A stretch of DNA of 26,518 bases from GJ-E10 sp035625725 (GCA_035625725.1 DASPPB010000072.1:1-26518); one strand, 5' to 3'; positions 16,501 through 23,696 are shown, counted from the first letter of the stretch. Translations and numbers: made by a program. Notes: generated from the letters alone by a model not told the origin.

Positions 16501-16788
16501 ATTCACGGTTTGGGCAACATCGACGCGATGTTTTTGGCCGGCGAGCAGCGTATGCGCCCCATGCTCATGACCGCGCTCTCCGCATGCATTGGTCTGCTCC
16601 CCGCGGCGCTATCCCACGGCATCGGTAGCCAGGTGCAGCGGCCGCTGGCGACAGTCGTCGTCGGAGGTTTATTGCTCGGGCCGATCATGCTGCTCGTTGT
16701 CGTGCCCGCCCTGCAGACCTTGTTCATGGACAGGGGTGGCCATCCGCCGGCGGCAACCGCGCAGGCACGAGGCCTGGACGCCGAATGA
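13546..16788 (+). CDS. RND efflux pump, CusA/CzcA (HME) type
   Basis: Proton-driven inner-membrane transporter of 1080 residues with the usual twelve-span RND layout and two large periplasmic loops. The fourth-helix motif DFGIIVDSAVILVEN (Asp406, Asp412, Glu419) has the same spacing as CzcA Asp402/Asp408/Glu415, which identifies the heavy-metal (HME) branch. The Met of WIRAAMPP (Met603) lies where CusA has Met573, but the neighbouring segments show no obvious equivalents of CusA Met623 and Met672, so copper/silver is not favoured. The cytosolic loop after the motif looks about 35 residues longer than in CzcA (QSNADVRHRLLEDLAEG... to NRLRLILISAL). The start is GTG at 13546, with GAGGAAA five bases upstream. 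The stop overlaps the next start (ATGA). Substrate is unresolved. Confidence 0.93.
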   Translation: MFKGLLAFCLTRRAVVLMGLLVLLGGGIIAVNKLNIEAYPNPAPVILEITAQAPGLSAEEMERYYTTPMEIGLYSTPGIANIRSTSFYGLSFVRVTFKYGVDYFFAYTQAALSLQQNVNLPGGQVPQIQQSSLVGEVYRYQVVGPPHFGLTNLRTVQDWIILRRLSTIPGVVAINSWGGTTKEFDVKVDQGKMQAYGLTVPQIVTALSNSNINVGGREINVGQQSVNIRGVGLVDTGGTDDLTKGYKVDDIENVVLTQINGVPVLVKNVAQVDVGYVPRLGIAGRDHDDDIAAAIVVMGRTQHTNEIVPRIKTMVEQMNRDGSLPPGVKIVPYYDRTSLVDVTTHTVFHNLIFGCVLVFLIQWIFLGDLRSAIIVGVNIPFALLFSIILLVLQGEDANLLSIGAVDFGIIVDSAVILVENIFRNFQSNADVRHRLLEDLAEGQLGSDPTHSRDVNHRRTWTNRLRLILISALQVDRAVLFSVMITVAAFVPLFTMQGVEGQIFGPMARTYAYALTGALIATFTVTPVLASLLLPAHVEEVETFLVRAIRSVYTPLLRWSLAHRKFVVGLGVLYLAITGLMIARLGSEFLPALEEGNYWIRAAMPPTMSLEAGTKAAGKMREILLRHPEIVTVVSQHGRPDNGSDASPFSNVELFAPLKPFDEWPSGLTKEKLTEELQQEFNDELPGVTFNFSQYIQDNVEEAISGVKGANSVKIIGPNLVVLEQLAVQVMDQMRAVRGVADLGLFNVLGQPNLNIRVDRARASRYGLNSGDVNTVVQAAMGGVTASTILENERQFNLEVRYQAAYRQSVDAVGNIRVGYSTASGATGYVPLRDVANISLDTGASYIYHEATQRYIPIKFSVRGRDLGGTVAEAQERIAKNVHLPTGYRIVWAGEFEDLQQAQKRLAVIVPISLVLILMLLYALFNSLRDSLLALSGIPFAIGGGVLALFVTGLPFSISAAIGFISLFGVSVMNGILLITYYHQTRIHGLGNIDAMFLAGEQRMRPMLMTALSACIGLLPAALSHGIGSQVQRPLATVVVGGLLLGPIMLLVVVPALQTLFMDRGGHPPAATAQARGLDAE

Positions 16789-17282
16789 GCGCACTGACAA
16801 AACGAGAACTCGCGCTCGCTTTGCTTTGGGCGGTGGCGCTGCTCCTTGCACCCGGGGCCCAACCTCGGGCCGCTGCACTGCCCCGCCTGCTTGAGCCGCA
16901 TCACAGCGGAATGCCGCGCGATACGGGTGCGGCGGCCATCGGCGGAACCGCACGCGCTGGCAGCGCTGGCGTCGCGCCGTCACGCTTTCCGATTGTCCCG
17001 GCCGATACGCCGGCCTTTGCTGGCGCGTCGGCCCGGCAGCGGTCGCGCCCGGGGATGCAGATCAAAACGGGCGGGCCAGCGCAGAACAAGGCGCCGTCCG
17101 CGCCCCCGCCGGCTGTGCTGCCGTCGCACGAAACCGCCCACGGAGACGCACACACCCGTCCCCAGTCTCCGGCTCATGGGAGTGCCTCGGCCCACGCGGA
17201 CGGTGCAAAGGCTGCCAAAGACCTTGCAAGCGTCGGCAATGCAAGCACTGCGGGGCGCACGCCCGTGGAAGGACGCAAATAA
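16785..17282 (+). CDS. Secreted low-complexity protein coupled to RND pump
   Basis: Hypothetical protein of 165 residues whose ATG overlaps the pump's TGA (ATGA at 16785-16788), the classic arrangement for translational coupling. A signal peptide-like start (TKRELALALLWAVALLLAPGAQPRAAA) is followed by a disordered Ala/Pro/Ser/His-rich chain with His-containing stretches such as EPHHSGMPRD and SHETAHGDAHTRP. No cysteine and no recognised domain. Coupling and a signal peptide suggest a periplasmic accessory of the efflux system, perhaps a metal-binding or folding helper; the metal idea is only suggested by its histidines. A compositionally biased chance frame in GC-rich DNA is the alternative, but the exact start overlap and signal peptide argue against it. 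Confidence 0.6.
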   Translation: MSALTKRELALALLWAVALLLAPGAQPRAAALPRLLEPHHSGMPRDTGAAAIGGTARAGSAGVAPSRFPIVPADTPAFAGASARQRSRPGMQIKTGGPAQNKAPSAPPPAVLPSHETAHGDAHTRPQSPAHGSASAHADGAKAAKDLASVGNASTAGRTPVEGRK

Positions 17283-17426
17283 GCAATGCAATTACGCCAG
17301 CGGCCCGCGGATGTCTCGTCTGATGCCTTGCGCCTGAAAAGTTGGGATGGCGGTCGGGGTCTGAGCGCCCGAGGATCAGGCCGGTAACGCATTCGGATCC
17401 GTCGGCTCCCAGTGTGGGGTGGTGTC

Positions 17427-17960
17427 ATGGGCCTGTCTTCGTCGCCTTCGAATAACGGCAAGCCGACCGAGGCGACGCTCGACTGCTACGAACTGCGTTG
17501 GTTCACCGACGACATCATCGGCCCCGCGTTCATACTCCTGATCAGCGCATTGATGTATTGGCTGCACCCCTACCGTTTTCCAAACGATCTGCTTTATCTT
17601 GGCGCAACCATTTTTTTCTTCTTGATCCTGAGCCTGCTCTTGAGCTCGCTCACCGGCCGATATCGCTTTTGCGATGACAAGATCGTGCATAAGAATCTGT
17701 TCGGGATGCGCCAAATCTACTGGAGCGAAGTCCAGGAGTTCGAAGGGGGGCCGCACTGGGAGCATTCCCGCGAACCTCTGCTGCTCTTGGGCGGTGACAA
17801 GCAGTTCCTCGTCGCCGCCCCCGCTACGTGGCTAAGTCCTCACAAAGCGCAGATTCTTGCCCTCATGAGGAAAAAGTGCTCTCAGGGTAGCTGGGCATTG
17901 CGGGCACCGCGACGAGGCGCATCGTCGCCCCGAAGCAAAAACGTCAAGGTGCGCGAGTGA
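17427..17960 (+). CDS. Membrane protein with bacterial PH-like domain
   Basis: Hypothetical 177-residue protein. After a polar N terminus it has two hydrophobic segments (about residues 29-47, GPAFILLISALMYWL; and 55-75, YLGATIFFFLILSLLLSSL). A soluble part starts RYRFCDDKIVHKNLFGMRQIYWSEVQEFE, the pattern of bacterial pleckstrin-homology-like domains that follow two membrane helices. The tail is basic. The start chosen is ATG 17427, preceded by GGGGTGG; GTG at 17412 is an alternative. It follows the efflux operon after a 144-base gap and converges on the response-regulator gene. Function unknown. Confidence 0.75.
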   Translation: MGLSSSPSNNGKPTEATLDCYELRWFTDDIIGPAFILLISALMYWLHPYRFPNDLLYLGATIFFFLILSLLLSSLTGRYRFCDDKIVHKNLFGMRQIYWSEVQEFEGGPHWEHSREPLLLLGGDKQFLVAAPATWLSPHKAQILALMRKKCSQGSWALRAPRRGASSPRSKNVKVRE

Positions 17961-18025
17961 AAGGGCATCGGACGGCTGTGCCGCGCAACGTAACGGTCTC
18001 GGTCAACCGCTCACAAAATGCGCGC

Positions 18026-18631
18026 TTAGGGTTCAATCAGTCCACCGGTCGCCGCTTTGACCGCCGCCTGGACGCGAGAGGACACGCCAAGCTTTACCCG
18101 GGCGTTATCGATGTGAAAGTCGACCGTACGCTTGCTCAGACCCAGGATCAGTGCGATCTCCTCGGAGGTTTTGCCGCGCGCCGACCAGGTCAGGGTTTCG
18201 ATCTCGCGCGGGCTCAGGTCGACCTGCTGCGACCAGATCTCCATGCGCGCCACGCGCGCCAGTCGCGCGCTGATAATGCTGGCCAGCAAGTCAAAATCGA
18301 TCGGTTTGGTGACGTAGTCATCGGCACCCAACCGACGCCCTTTCAATTCACTATCGCGATCGCTCAGCGCCGTGAGGAACACGAACGGCATATTGCGAAA
18401 ATTCGGCGCAATTGCGGTGAGCGCCTCCAAGACCTCGAAGCCCGACATACCAGGCATGTTGATGTCGCACAGCACCAGGTCGGGACGAATTCGCAAAATC
18501 GCGGCAAAACCCTCGTTGCCATCGTGCGCCAGGCTCACCGCGTAGCCGCGCTCCTCCAGGTCCTCACGAATCAGGGCCGCGGTTTCTCTGTCGTCCTCAA
18601 TGCACAGGATCGTTTTGCGGTCTTCGTCCAT
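18026..18631 (-). CDS. Response regulator, receiver plus LuxR-type HTH
   Basis: DNA-binding response regulator of 201 residues. The receiver domain has the acidic pocket Glu12/Asp13/Asp14, the phosphorylation site Asp56 in LVLCDINMPG, the Thr of FLTA and the Lys of VTKPID. The C-terminal half is a NarL/LuxR helix-turn-helix: LSPREIETLTWSARGKTSEEIALILGLSKRTVDFHIDNARVKLGV. The start at 18631 is the ATG beginning MDEDRKTILCIEDD; upstream in-frame codons add nothing receiver-like. It is divergent from a histidine kinase whose GTG start lies 191 bases away, so the two make a two-component pair. Target genes are unknown; the flanking PH-like and outer-membrane genes are candidates. Confidence 0.92.
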   Translation of the reverse strand: MDEDRKTILCIEDDRETAALIREDLEERGYAVSLAHDGNEGFAAILRIRPDLVLCDINMPGMSGFEVLEALTAIAPNFRNMPFVFLTALSDRDSELKGRRLGADDYVTKPIDFDLLASIISARLARVARMEIWSQQVDLSPREIETLTWSARGKTSEEIALILGLSKRTVDFHIDNARVKLGVSSRVQAAVKAATGGLIEP

Positions 18632-18822
18632 TGCCGTCTCGATCGAGCAGTTACGATAAAGGGGTACCTGCGGCGTCGGCACCCGCGGCCGCAGCGCGCC
18701 GCTTCCCGTATTCTATTGCCCATGGTAAAGGATGCGCGCTGGGCATACGAACGGGCGCGCTGCGGGCGGCAGCGGCACCGACCGGTGCGCCTCCAAAGCG
18801 CGCCACCCAACCGAGCAGTATC

Positions 18823-20412
18823 GTGACGCAACGTCATTCAATTCGCATACGCCTGTCCCTGGCCTTTGTCCTGCTCGGCCTGCTGGTACTCGTCCTAGGA
18901 CTTTTTAGCGTCTGGTGGCTAAGCGACGTCAATGCGGCGTCGGCGGAGATTCGCGATCGGTGGCTGCAAAGCTCCCATTTGCTGGGAGACCTGAACAATT
19001 TCACTTCGGATTATCGCGCCGCCGAGGCGAGCCATCTGCTCGCAACGAGCAGGATCGAGCGGGCCGCAAGCGAAAAGGATCTGCTCGCACTGCAGCGCGC
19101 GATCGGACAGGCCTGGCAGCACTACGAACAGCTGCCCCATGACGGGGAAGAACTGCGACTGTGGAAGCAGTTCGCGCAGGACTGGGCTTGGTACCGCCAG
19201 ATTGCCGGCCAGGTCATTGACCAGTCCGGACAAATGCACCACGCCCAGGCCGTCATGCTCTACGGGCGCGATTCGCGTACTGCATACAACGCCGCGAGCG
19301 ATACCCTGGGCCAGCTGACCGAACTGACGGTCACTGGCGCGCGAGCAGCAAGCAACCGCGCCGACGAGGTCTACCGACATGCGCGGGTGCTGATTTTCAG
19401 CCTCATCGTGCTTGCAGGAGCGATGATTCTCATCGTCATGAGCCATATCACGCGTTCAATCTCCTGGCCGATCCTGGAGCTCGCCCTTCGCATGCATGCG
19501 CTTGCGAAAAACGACACTCATATCGAAATTTCCGGTACCGAGCGCAATGACGAGATCGGCGAAATGGCGCGCGCGGTCGTCGTGTTCCGCACCAACGCGA
19601 TCGAGCTCGCCCATAGCAAGCGGGGCCTCGAGCAGCAGGCCGCCATGCTCGCCGAAAAACTCGAACACGAGCAGCGGCTAAGCAACCTGCAACGCAACTT
19701 CGTCTCGATGGCGTCTCATGAGTTTCGAACGCCTCTTACGATCATCGACGGTCAGGCGCAGCGTCTGATCAAAATGGTGGAGCGAATCTCGACGGCAGAA
19801 CTCGGCGAGCGCGCCGGAAAGATCCGCGCGGCCGTGCGGCGCATGACGAATCTGCTCGAGTCTCTGCTGAACTCCTCGCGCATGACCGATGCGGATCAGA
19901 GCCTGTACTTTCATCCGACGCAGTTCAACCCCGCCGCCCTGCTGCACGAGGTGTGCCAGATGCACCGGGAGGTCTCGGCTGACGCTTGGGTGATCGAGCG
20001 GCTCAACCACCTGCCAGCCGTCATGGTGGGTGACCCCAAGCTGTTATACCAAGCCGTCAGCAACCTGCTATCGAACGCGATCAAATATTCCCCCGCTGGC
20101 AAACCCGTGCAACTCAGTGCAGTGATCGAAAAAAGCCGGATCGTAATTACCGTGCAAGACGAAGGCGTCGGGATTCCGTCGGTCGATTTGCCGCGGCTTT
20201 TCGAGCGCTACCATCGGGGCAGCAACGTACAAGGCACCGTCGGAACCGGCATAGGCCTGTACGTAACGAAGACCGTAGCCAATATGCACGGCGGTGATGT
20301 GACCGTCCAAAGCCGTGAAGGGGAAGGCTCGAGGTTCACCTTATGGCTGCCACTCGCGCACGCGCCCGCGAGCCGGCAAGCCACCGCCCCGGAAGCCACT
20401 CTCGGGGCCTGA
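18823..20412 (+). CDS. Membrane sensor histidine kinase
   Basis: Sensor kinase of 529 residues partnering the divergent response regulator. The first membrane span is at about residues 11-33, followed by a helical periplasmic sensor region (about 34-185) that resembles four-helix-bundle sensors. The second span is at about 187-207, then a HAMP linker and a short coiled coil. The HisKA box SMASHEFRTPLT carries phospho-acceptor His299. The ATPase domain has the N box LLSNAIKYSP, G1 DEGVGIP, F box FERYHRG and G2 GTGIGLYVTKTVANMHGG. All catalytic boxes are intact. The start is judged to be GTG at 18823, just before the first span; longer frames run into the divergent gene's start and encode low-complexity sequence. 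Ligand unknown. Confidence 0.9.
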   Translation: MTQRHSIRIRLSLAFVLLGLLVLVLGLFSVWWLSDVNAASAEIRDRWLQSSHLLGDLNNFTSDYRAAEASHLLATSRIERAASEKDLLALQRAIGQAWQHYEQLPHDGEELRLWKQFAQDWAWYRQIAGQVIDQSGQMHHAQAVMLYGRDSRTAYNAASDTLGQLTELTVTGARAASNRADEVYRHARVLIFSLIVLAGAMILIVMSHITRSISWPILELALRMHALAKNDTHIEISGTERNDEIGEMARAVVVFRTNAIELAHSKRGLEQQAAMLAEKLEHEQRLSNLQRNFVSMASHEFRTPLTIIDGQAQRLIKMVERISTAELGERAGKIRAAVRRMTNLLESLLNSSRMTDADQSLYFHPTQFNPAALLHEVCQMHREVSADAWVIERLNHLPAVMVGDPKLLYQAVSNLLSNAIKYSPAGKPVQLSAVIEKSRIVITVQDEGVGIPSVDLPRLFERYHRGSNVQGTVGTGIGLYVTKTVANMHGGDVTVQSREGEGSRFTLWLPLAHAPASRQATAPEATLGA

Positions 20413-20474
20413 CCGGGCGAGCTTGGGTCTTGCCCCGCGTCCGCCTCAGCCGCTACTCGTGATCGAAGCTGCGA

Positions 20475-21017
20475 CTAAGGTACGCGAATCAGCAACCCCA
20501 CCGTTATGCCGACGGACTGCTCGCCTGTCCTAGGGACCGCGCTCCAGTCGGGCTGGACGTACCAGCCGAGGTCCTTGCGTGGCCAGAACATGAAATCAAC
20601 ATCGACTTCCGCCCCGCTATACCAGCCTTGGTCCGGTCCGTTGAGCTTCCGCGTCCATTTGGGCCCGGCACCAACCATCAATTCCGTGGTCGGTGAAAGC
20701 TCGTAGGGAACCTTGAAGATGACCACGCCGGACAGTGCGTTCGTTCCCGAGGTAACGAGCGCATCGCCCCCCACCTCTACTTTGAGCCACTCCGGGATGG
20801 CGGTCAGTTCCCAGCCCACGGACGCGCCGGCGTTGGCTCCGCTGCCATTGCGCACCGTCCATTCGTTGGTGGCGCCTATTTCCAAAACCGAACCCTCTTC
20901 CTTTTCTTTTGCACTTTCCGTTTCTTCGGACTCATGCGCCCGAGCTATGTGCGCCGCACCCAGGAGCAAGCCCAAGACGGGTATAAAGCAAAGCGCCCGC
21001 GTGAAAGGGATCGACAT
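20475..21017 (-). CDS. Secreted beta-strand-rich, outer-membrane-type protein
   Basis: Hypothetical 180-residue protein with a signal peptide (MSIPFTRALCFIPVLGLLLGAAHIARA, cleavage near HESEE). A short Glu/Lys-rich segment is followed by alternating-residue strands with aromatic girdle residues (VEVGGDALV, ELMVGAGPKWTRKL, GAEVDVDFMFWPRKDLGWYVQPDWS, QSVGITVGLLIRV). The pattern fits a small outer-membrane beta-barrel. The C terminus ends near a strand but not on the classical terminal Phe. No strong ribosome site is seen before the ATG. It converges on the histidine kinase gene, 62 bases apart. Function unknown; a porin-like or stress protein is possible. Confidence 0.7.
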   Translation of the reverse strand: MSIPFTRALCFIPVLGLLLGAAHIARAHESEETESAKEKEEGSVLEIGATNEWTVRNGSGANAGASVGWELTAIPEWLKVEVGGDALVTSGTNALSGVVIFKVPYELSPTTELMVGAGPKWTRKLNGPDQGWYSGAEVDVDFMFWPRKDLGWYVQPDWSAVPRTGEQSVGITVGLLIRVP

Positions 21018-21584
21018 AGTTGTTTACCGTAACAGTAGGTTTTGGAGTCGGCGCCGGCAACCGGTGATCCTATCGGATGCGTCTGGGGCGGGCAAATGAC
21101 GCGTTGGCAAGATGACACGCTCGCATCGAACCCGGAGGGTGCGAAATGCGCATCGTTCGCGTCATCCGCGCGGGAACGTACACCCGGGCGATTCTGCATA
21201 TGCTGGGCCAACACGCTCGCGAATCCGGTGGGCTCTGCTGATCGACGCAGCGCGCAACCCTTGGTGCCGCACCAGCCGAAGGGGCAAACGCCGAGGCTAT
21301 GGGTGCGCGCTTTTTACTCTGGGCGGTGCAAAAGAACCTTGTCTTTGTGCTTGCGCATCCACTGAGTGCGCGTTGCACAATTGTCGAAGTGCCGTCGATG
21401 CGGGCACCGACAAACCGCAGTCAATAAAGTCGCGCGTTTATCGATTTTTCCATGCCCACACACCGCGAAGAGGCAGTTCCATGAGGAGTTGACGATCGGA
21501 ACCGCATTTTTTGACAAGTTTTTTCGCGCGCATGCGCTGGCTTTTTTTCCCTCTTGATATTTGCGCCGCTAGGATTGCCTCGTT
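21018..21584. other. Intergenic region, 567 bases
   Basis: No established gene. A 31-codon frame with a good ribosome site lies at 21146-21241 (listed separately). A TTGACA hexamer at 21511 sits in a T-rich stretch, but no -10 follows at suitable distance. The last 110 bases are locally AT-rich and may hold the promoter of the following gene. The region looks like decayed or purely regulatory DNA. Confidence 0.45.
21146..21241 (+). CDS. Possible 31-residue small protein
   Basis: ATG preceded by GGAGGG with a seven-base spacer, an excellent ribosome site. It encodes MRIVRVIRAGTYTRAILHML followed by GQHARESGGLC, a basic amphipathic-looking peptide. It could be a small protein, the start of a degraded gene, or chance. 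No promoter or terminator is clearly linked to it. Confidence 0.25.
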   Translation: MRIVRVIRAGTYTRAILHMLGQHARESGGLC

Positions 21585-22187
21585 ATGCCCGCCGCAGCCC
21601 TTGCCACCGCAGCGCTGGCGGCACGCCCGCGCGGCGCGCCATCGACCAAACTCTTGCCTGGCAATCGCTATTGGCAGGCACAGGCCAAGGACCGTCTCTG
21701 GGTGCGATTCGTCTTCGTGCCGAAAAGCAAGATCGAGGTCGATATCTGGTGGAACCGACTCGCGCGGCATCCCGACGTGCAACTGGTCTTTGGTCTGTAT
21801 GGCGATGCCGTGGAGTTCGGCAGCCTGACCGGAAACGGCTTTAATTCGCCCGCCTTTCACCGTCTGGGTTTTGGCACGTTCGCAGTCAATATCGCCATCC
21901 AGGCTCTCAAGGCGGGATTCGCACCTTCGCTGCCCGTGGTGGGAGTGCTCTCCAACACGGACGAAGAGCACCTTGCGGCCGACGAGCGTCAGCGACTCGA
22001 GGCCAATCGACGCGCATTTTGGCGTCGATTCGGCCTGAACGTGATCGCGCACGGCGATCCGCCGCTTGACTACCTCGATGGCACGGTGGGCAGCCTGCAC
22101 GTGGTGACGACGGGCAGCGTGGCGGGCGAGTTTTCGCGCTGCATATCGTTGCAGGACTTCGTCGCCGATCGACCGGAAGGCCTGTAA
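21585..22187 (+). CDS. Unrecognised protein, possibly GNAT-related
   Basis: A 200-residue cytoplasmic protein with no signal peptide or membrane span. After an Ala-rich start, the body has alternating strands (LWVRFVFVPKSKIEVDIWW, VQLVFGLYGDAVEFGS) and a segment LGFGTFAVNIAIQALKAGFAPSLPVVGVLSN. This is followed by DERQRLEANRRAFWRRFGLNVI, which recalls the closing motif of GNAT acetyltransferases (Asn-x-x-x-x-x-aromatic-x-x-x-Gly-aliphatic). I cannot see a clear acetyl-CoA loop (Q/R-x-x-G-x-G/A), so the assignment is tentative. An AGGA lies about eleven bases before the ATG. The frame ends immediately before a strong hairpin. Confidence 0.65.
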   Translation: MPAAALATAALAARPRGAPSTKLLPGNRYWQAQAKDRLWVRFVFVPKSKIEVDIWWNRLARHPDVQLVFGLYGDAVEFGSLTGNGFNSPAFHRLGFGTFAVNIAIQALKAGFAPSLPVVGVLSNTDEEHLAADERQRLEANRRAFWRRFGLNVIAHGDPPLDYLDGTVGSLHVVTTGSVAGEFSRCISLQDFVADRPEGL

Positions 22188-22211
22188 GGCTGCGCCCCGG
22201 GGGGCGCAGCC
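22188..22211. terminator. Strong GC hairpin between convergent genes
   Basis: A perfect inverted repeat with 11-base arms (GGCTGCGCCCC and GGGGCGCAGCC) separated by only two bases starts directly after the TAA stop of the upstream gene. No U-tract follows on either strand, so it is not a textbook intrinsic terminator. Its position between converging genes nevertheless fits a bidirectional transcription end or 3'-stabilising structure. Confidence 0.55.
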
Positions 22212-22254
22212 GCGAGGGCGGTAGCCAGGTGAAGACCGAAATGCAGGGCGCGCG

Positions 22255-23601
22255 CTATTTTGAGGCGCCCGGGGCGACCGCCGCTCCGATTGCTTGGAAG
22301 AACGCGATGTGCTCGCCCTCCCGGTAGCTGACCTCGTCGTCGGTCGTGCCATATGCGTGATTGGCCGAGGTTTTGGCAATGATCAAGTGCAAGGAAGGGT
22401 TCACGTAGACGAACTGGTTGTAGACGCCCACGGCCGAATACGCGCCTGCATCACCCACCACCCACCATTGATAGCCGTAGCCCCAATCGGAATCGGCGTT
22501 GTGCCGCTCGCTAGGCATCGGGCGCGGCGCCTGCGCGGCCACCGACTGGCGCACCCAGTCAGCCGAGACGACCTGCGCGCCGTTGCATTGACCGTTGTTG
22601 AGGTACAACCGGCCCAGCTTGGCGAAATCACGCAGCGTGGCATTCAGGCCGGCCGCAGCCCACTCCACACCCTGGCGATCGGTAAGCCAGTATGCGTCGC
22701 TTTCCATCCCCAGCGGCACCCAGAGCTTGGCCGAGAGGTAATCCGACAGGTTCGTGCCGGTGGCGTGGCGCAGGACCATTCCCAAGACTTGCGCATCCAT
22801 GCTGTCGTAGCCGCGAAAAGTGCCAGGCGCGTATTCGCGCTTGAGGGTCGCCGCGAACGAATCGAGCGAAAGACCCAACGCAAGCCTGGGCCCCAAGCGG
22901 TAGACGTCCGAGCCCGGATCTCCGTAATCCTCGTTCCAGCGCACACCCGAGGACATTCGCAGCACGTCCTTGATGCGCACGCCGTCGTAGGCGCTACCCT
23001 GCAGCTCGGACGCATACTTGGTCACCGGATCCTCCACACTGGCGATCGCACCCTCGCGAATGGCCACCCCGATGAGCGCCGAGACGAACGATTTGGAAAT
23101 CGACCAGGCCTCCCAACGGCTGTTGGCATCATTGCCATGCCAGTACTGCTCGAAGACGATTTTGTCGTCCTTGACGATCAAGAGCCCCGTCGTCTCCGTG
23201 CTCGCCAAAAATGCCTGCGTGTCCTCGCCACGCCCCTCGTAGACAAAGGTTTCGGGCAAGCCGATGGGTGAGCCCGGGCCAAAGGCGAGGGAGGCGGGGC
23301 CGTGGTGCACTGTGCGCGTGGGAAACAGCGAGCGCATGTCGCGGAAGTTTTCGACCTGATCGGCGCCGGAAAACAGACTCTCGAGAAAAACGATCCGACG
23401 CACATCGCGCCACCCGACCATGACGCCAATGCACAACACGGCGAAAATGAGCGCGAGCAGGTAGCCCGCGGCCCTGCGGGTGGGCAGCGCAAAGTCCTTG
23501 CCGGCATGATCCCCGGGCCGGTGCAAAAGACTTGCCAGCCATCGCGACGCTCCGCTGCCAGGAGCATGGCGGTCGAAGACTCTGCGACCCAAGCCACTCA
23601 T
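22255..23601 (-). CDS. Membrane-anchored serine hydrolase, NylB/beta-lactamase family
   Basis: A 448-residue protein of the class C beta-lactamase/esterase fold, closest in pattern to 6-aminohexanoate-dimer hydrolase (NylB). A membrane anchor near residues 48-68 (AAGYLLALIFAVLCIGVMVGW) precedes the catalytic domain. The motifs are the S-x-x-K pair Ser167-Lys170 in EAWSISKSFVSALIG and Tyr265 in GYDSMDAQ, giving Y-x-S where class C enzymes have Y-x-N; NylB-like segments KDVLRMSSGVRWNEDYGDPGSDVY and WGYGYQWW follow. Expected activity is hydrolysis of an ester or amide in the periplasm; substrate unknown. ATG 23601 is chosen over ATG 23643 because GGAGAGG lies five bases before it. Divergent from the cytochrome gene. 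Confidence 0.88.
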   Translation of the reverse strand: MSGLGRRVFDRHAPGSGASRWLASLLHRPGDHAGKDFALPTRRAAGYLLALIFAVLCIGVMVGWRDVRRIVFLESLFSGADQVENFRDMRSLFPTRTVHHGPASLAFGPGSPIGLPETFVYEGRGEDTQAFLASTETTGLLIVKDDKIVFEQYWHGNDANSRWEAWSISKSFVSALIGVAIREGAIASVEDPVTKYASELQGSAYDGVRIKDVLRMSSGVRWNEDYGDPGSDVYRLGPRLALGLSLDSFAATLKREYAPGTFRGYDSMDAQVLGMVLRHATGTNLSDYLSAKLWVPLGMESDAYWLTDRQGVEWAAAGLNATLRDFAKLGRLYLNNGQCNGAQVVSADWVRQSVAAQAPRPMPSERHNADSDWGYGYQWWVVGDAGAYSAVGVYNQFVYVNPSLHLIIAKTSANHAYGTTDDEVSYREGEHIAFFQAIGAAVAPGASK

Positions 23602-23664
23602 CTGTGCCTCTCCAATCGCATGACCGCCCGCCCCGAATACCATTAGATTCTTTTAATCAAATGT

Positions 23665-23696
23665 ATCGGATTTAACGACCTTAAGCGGTATCCGAT
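23665..23696. promoter_or_regulatory. Inverted repeat ATCGGAT-N18-ATCCGAT
   Basis: Perfect seven-base arms (23665-23671 and 23690-23696) lie in the divergent region between the serine hydrolase and cytochrome genes, in a locally AT-rich stretch 65-95 bases upstream of the hydrolase start. It could be a regulator site for the hydrolase. The wide spacer weakens the case. The rest of the 358-base gap up to the cytochrome promoter shows nothing else clear. Confidence 0.3.

Noticed and set aside
21511..21540. TTGACA promoter upstream of the unrecognised 200-residue protein
   Set aside because: The expected -10 position is GCGCTG; no acceptable hexamer follows at 15-19 bases.
22294..23271. 325-codon plus-strand frame opposite the serine hydrolase
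   Set aside because: The minus strand carries the S-x-x-K hydrolase; the plus product has no recognisable domain and its length is an effect of high GC.
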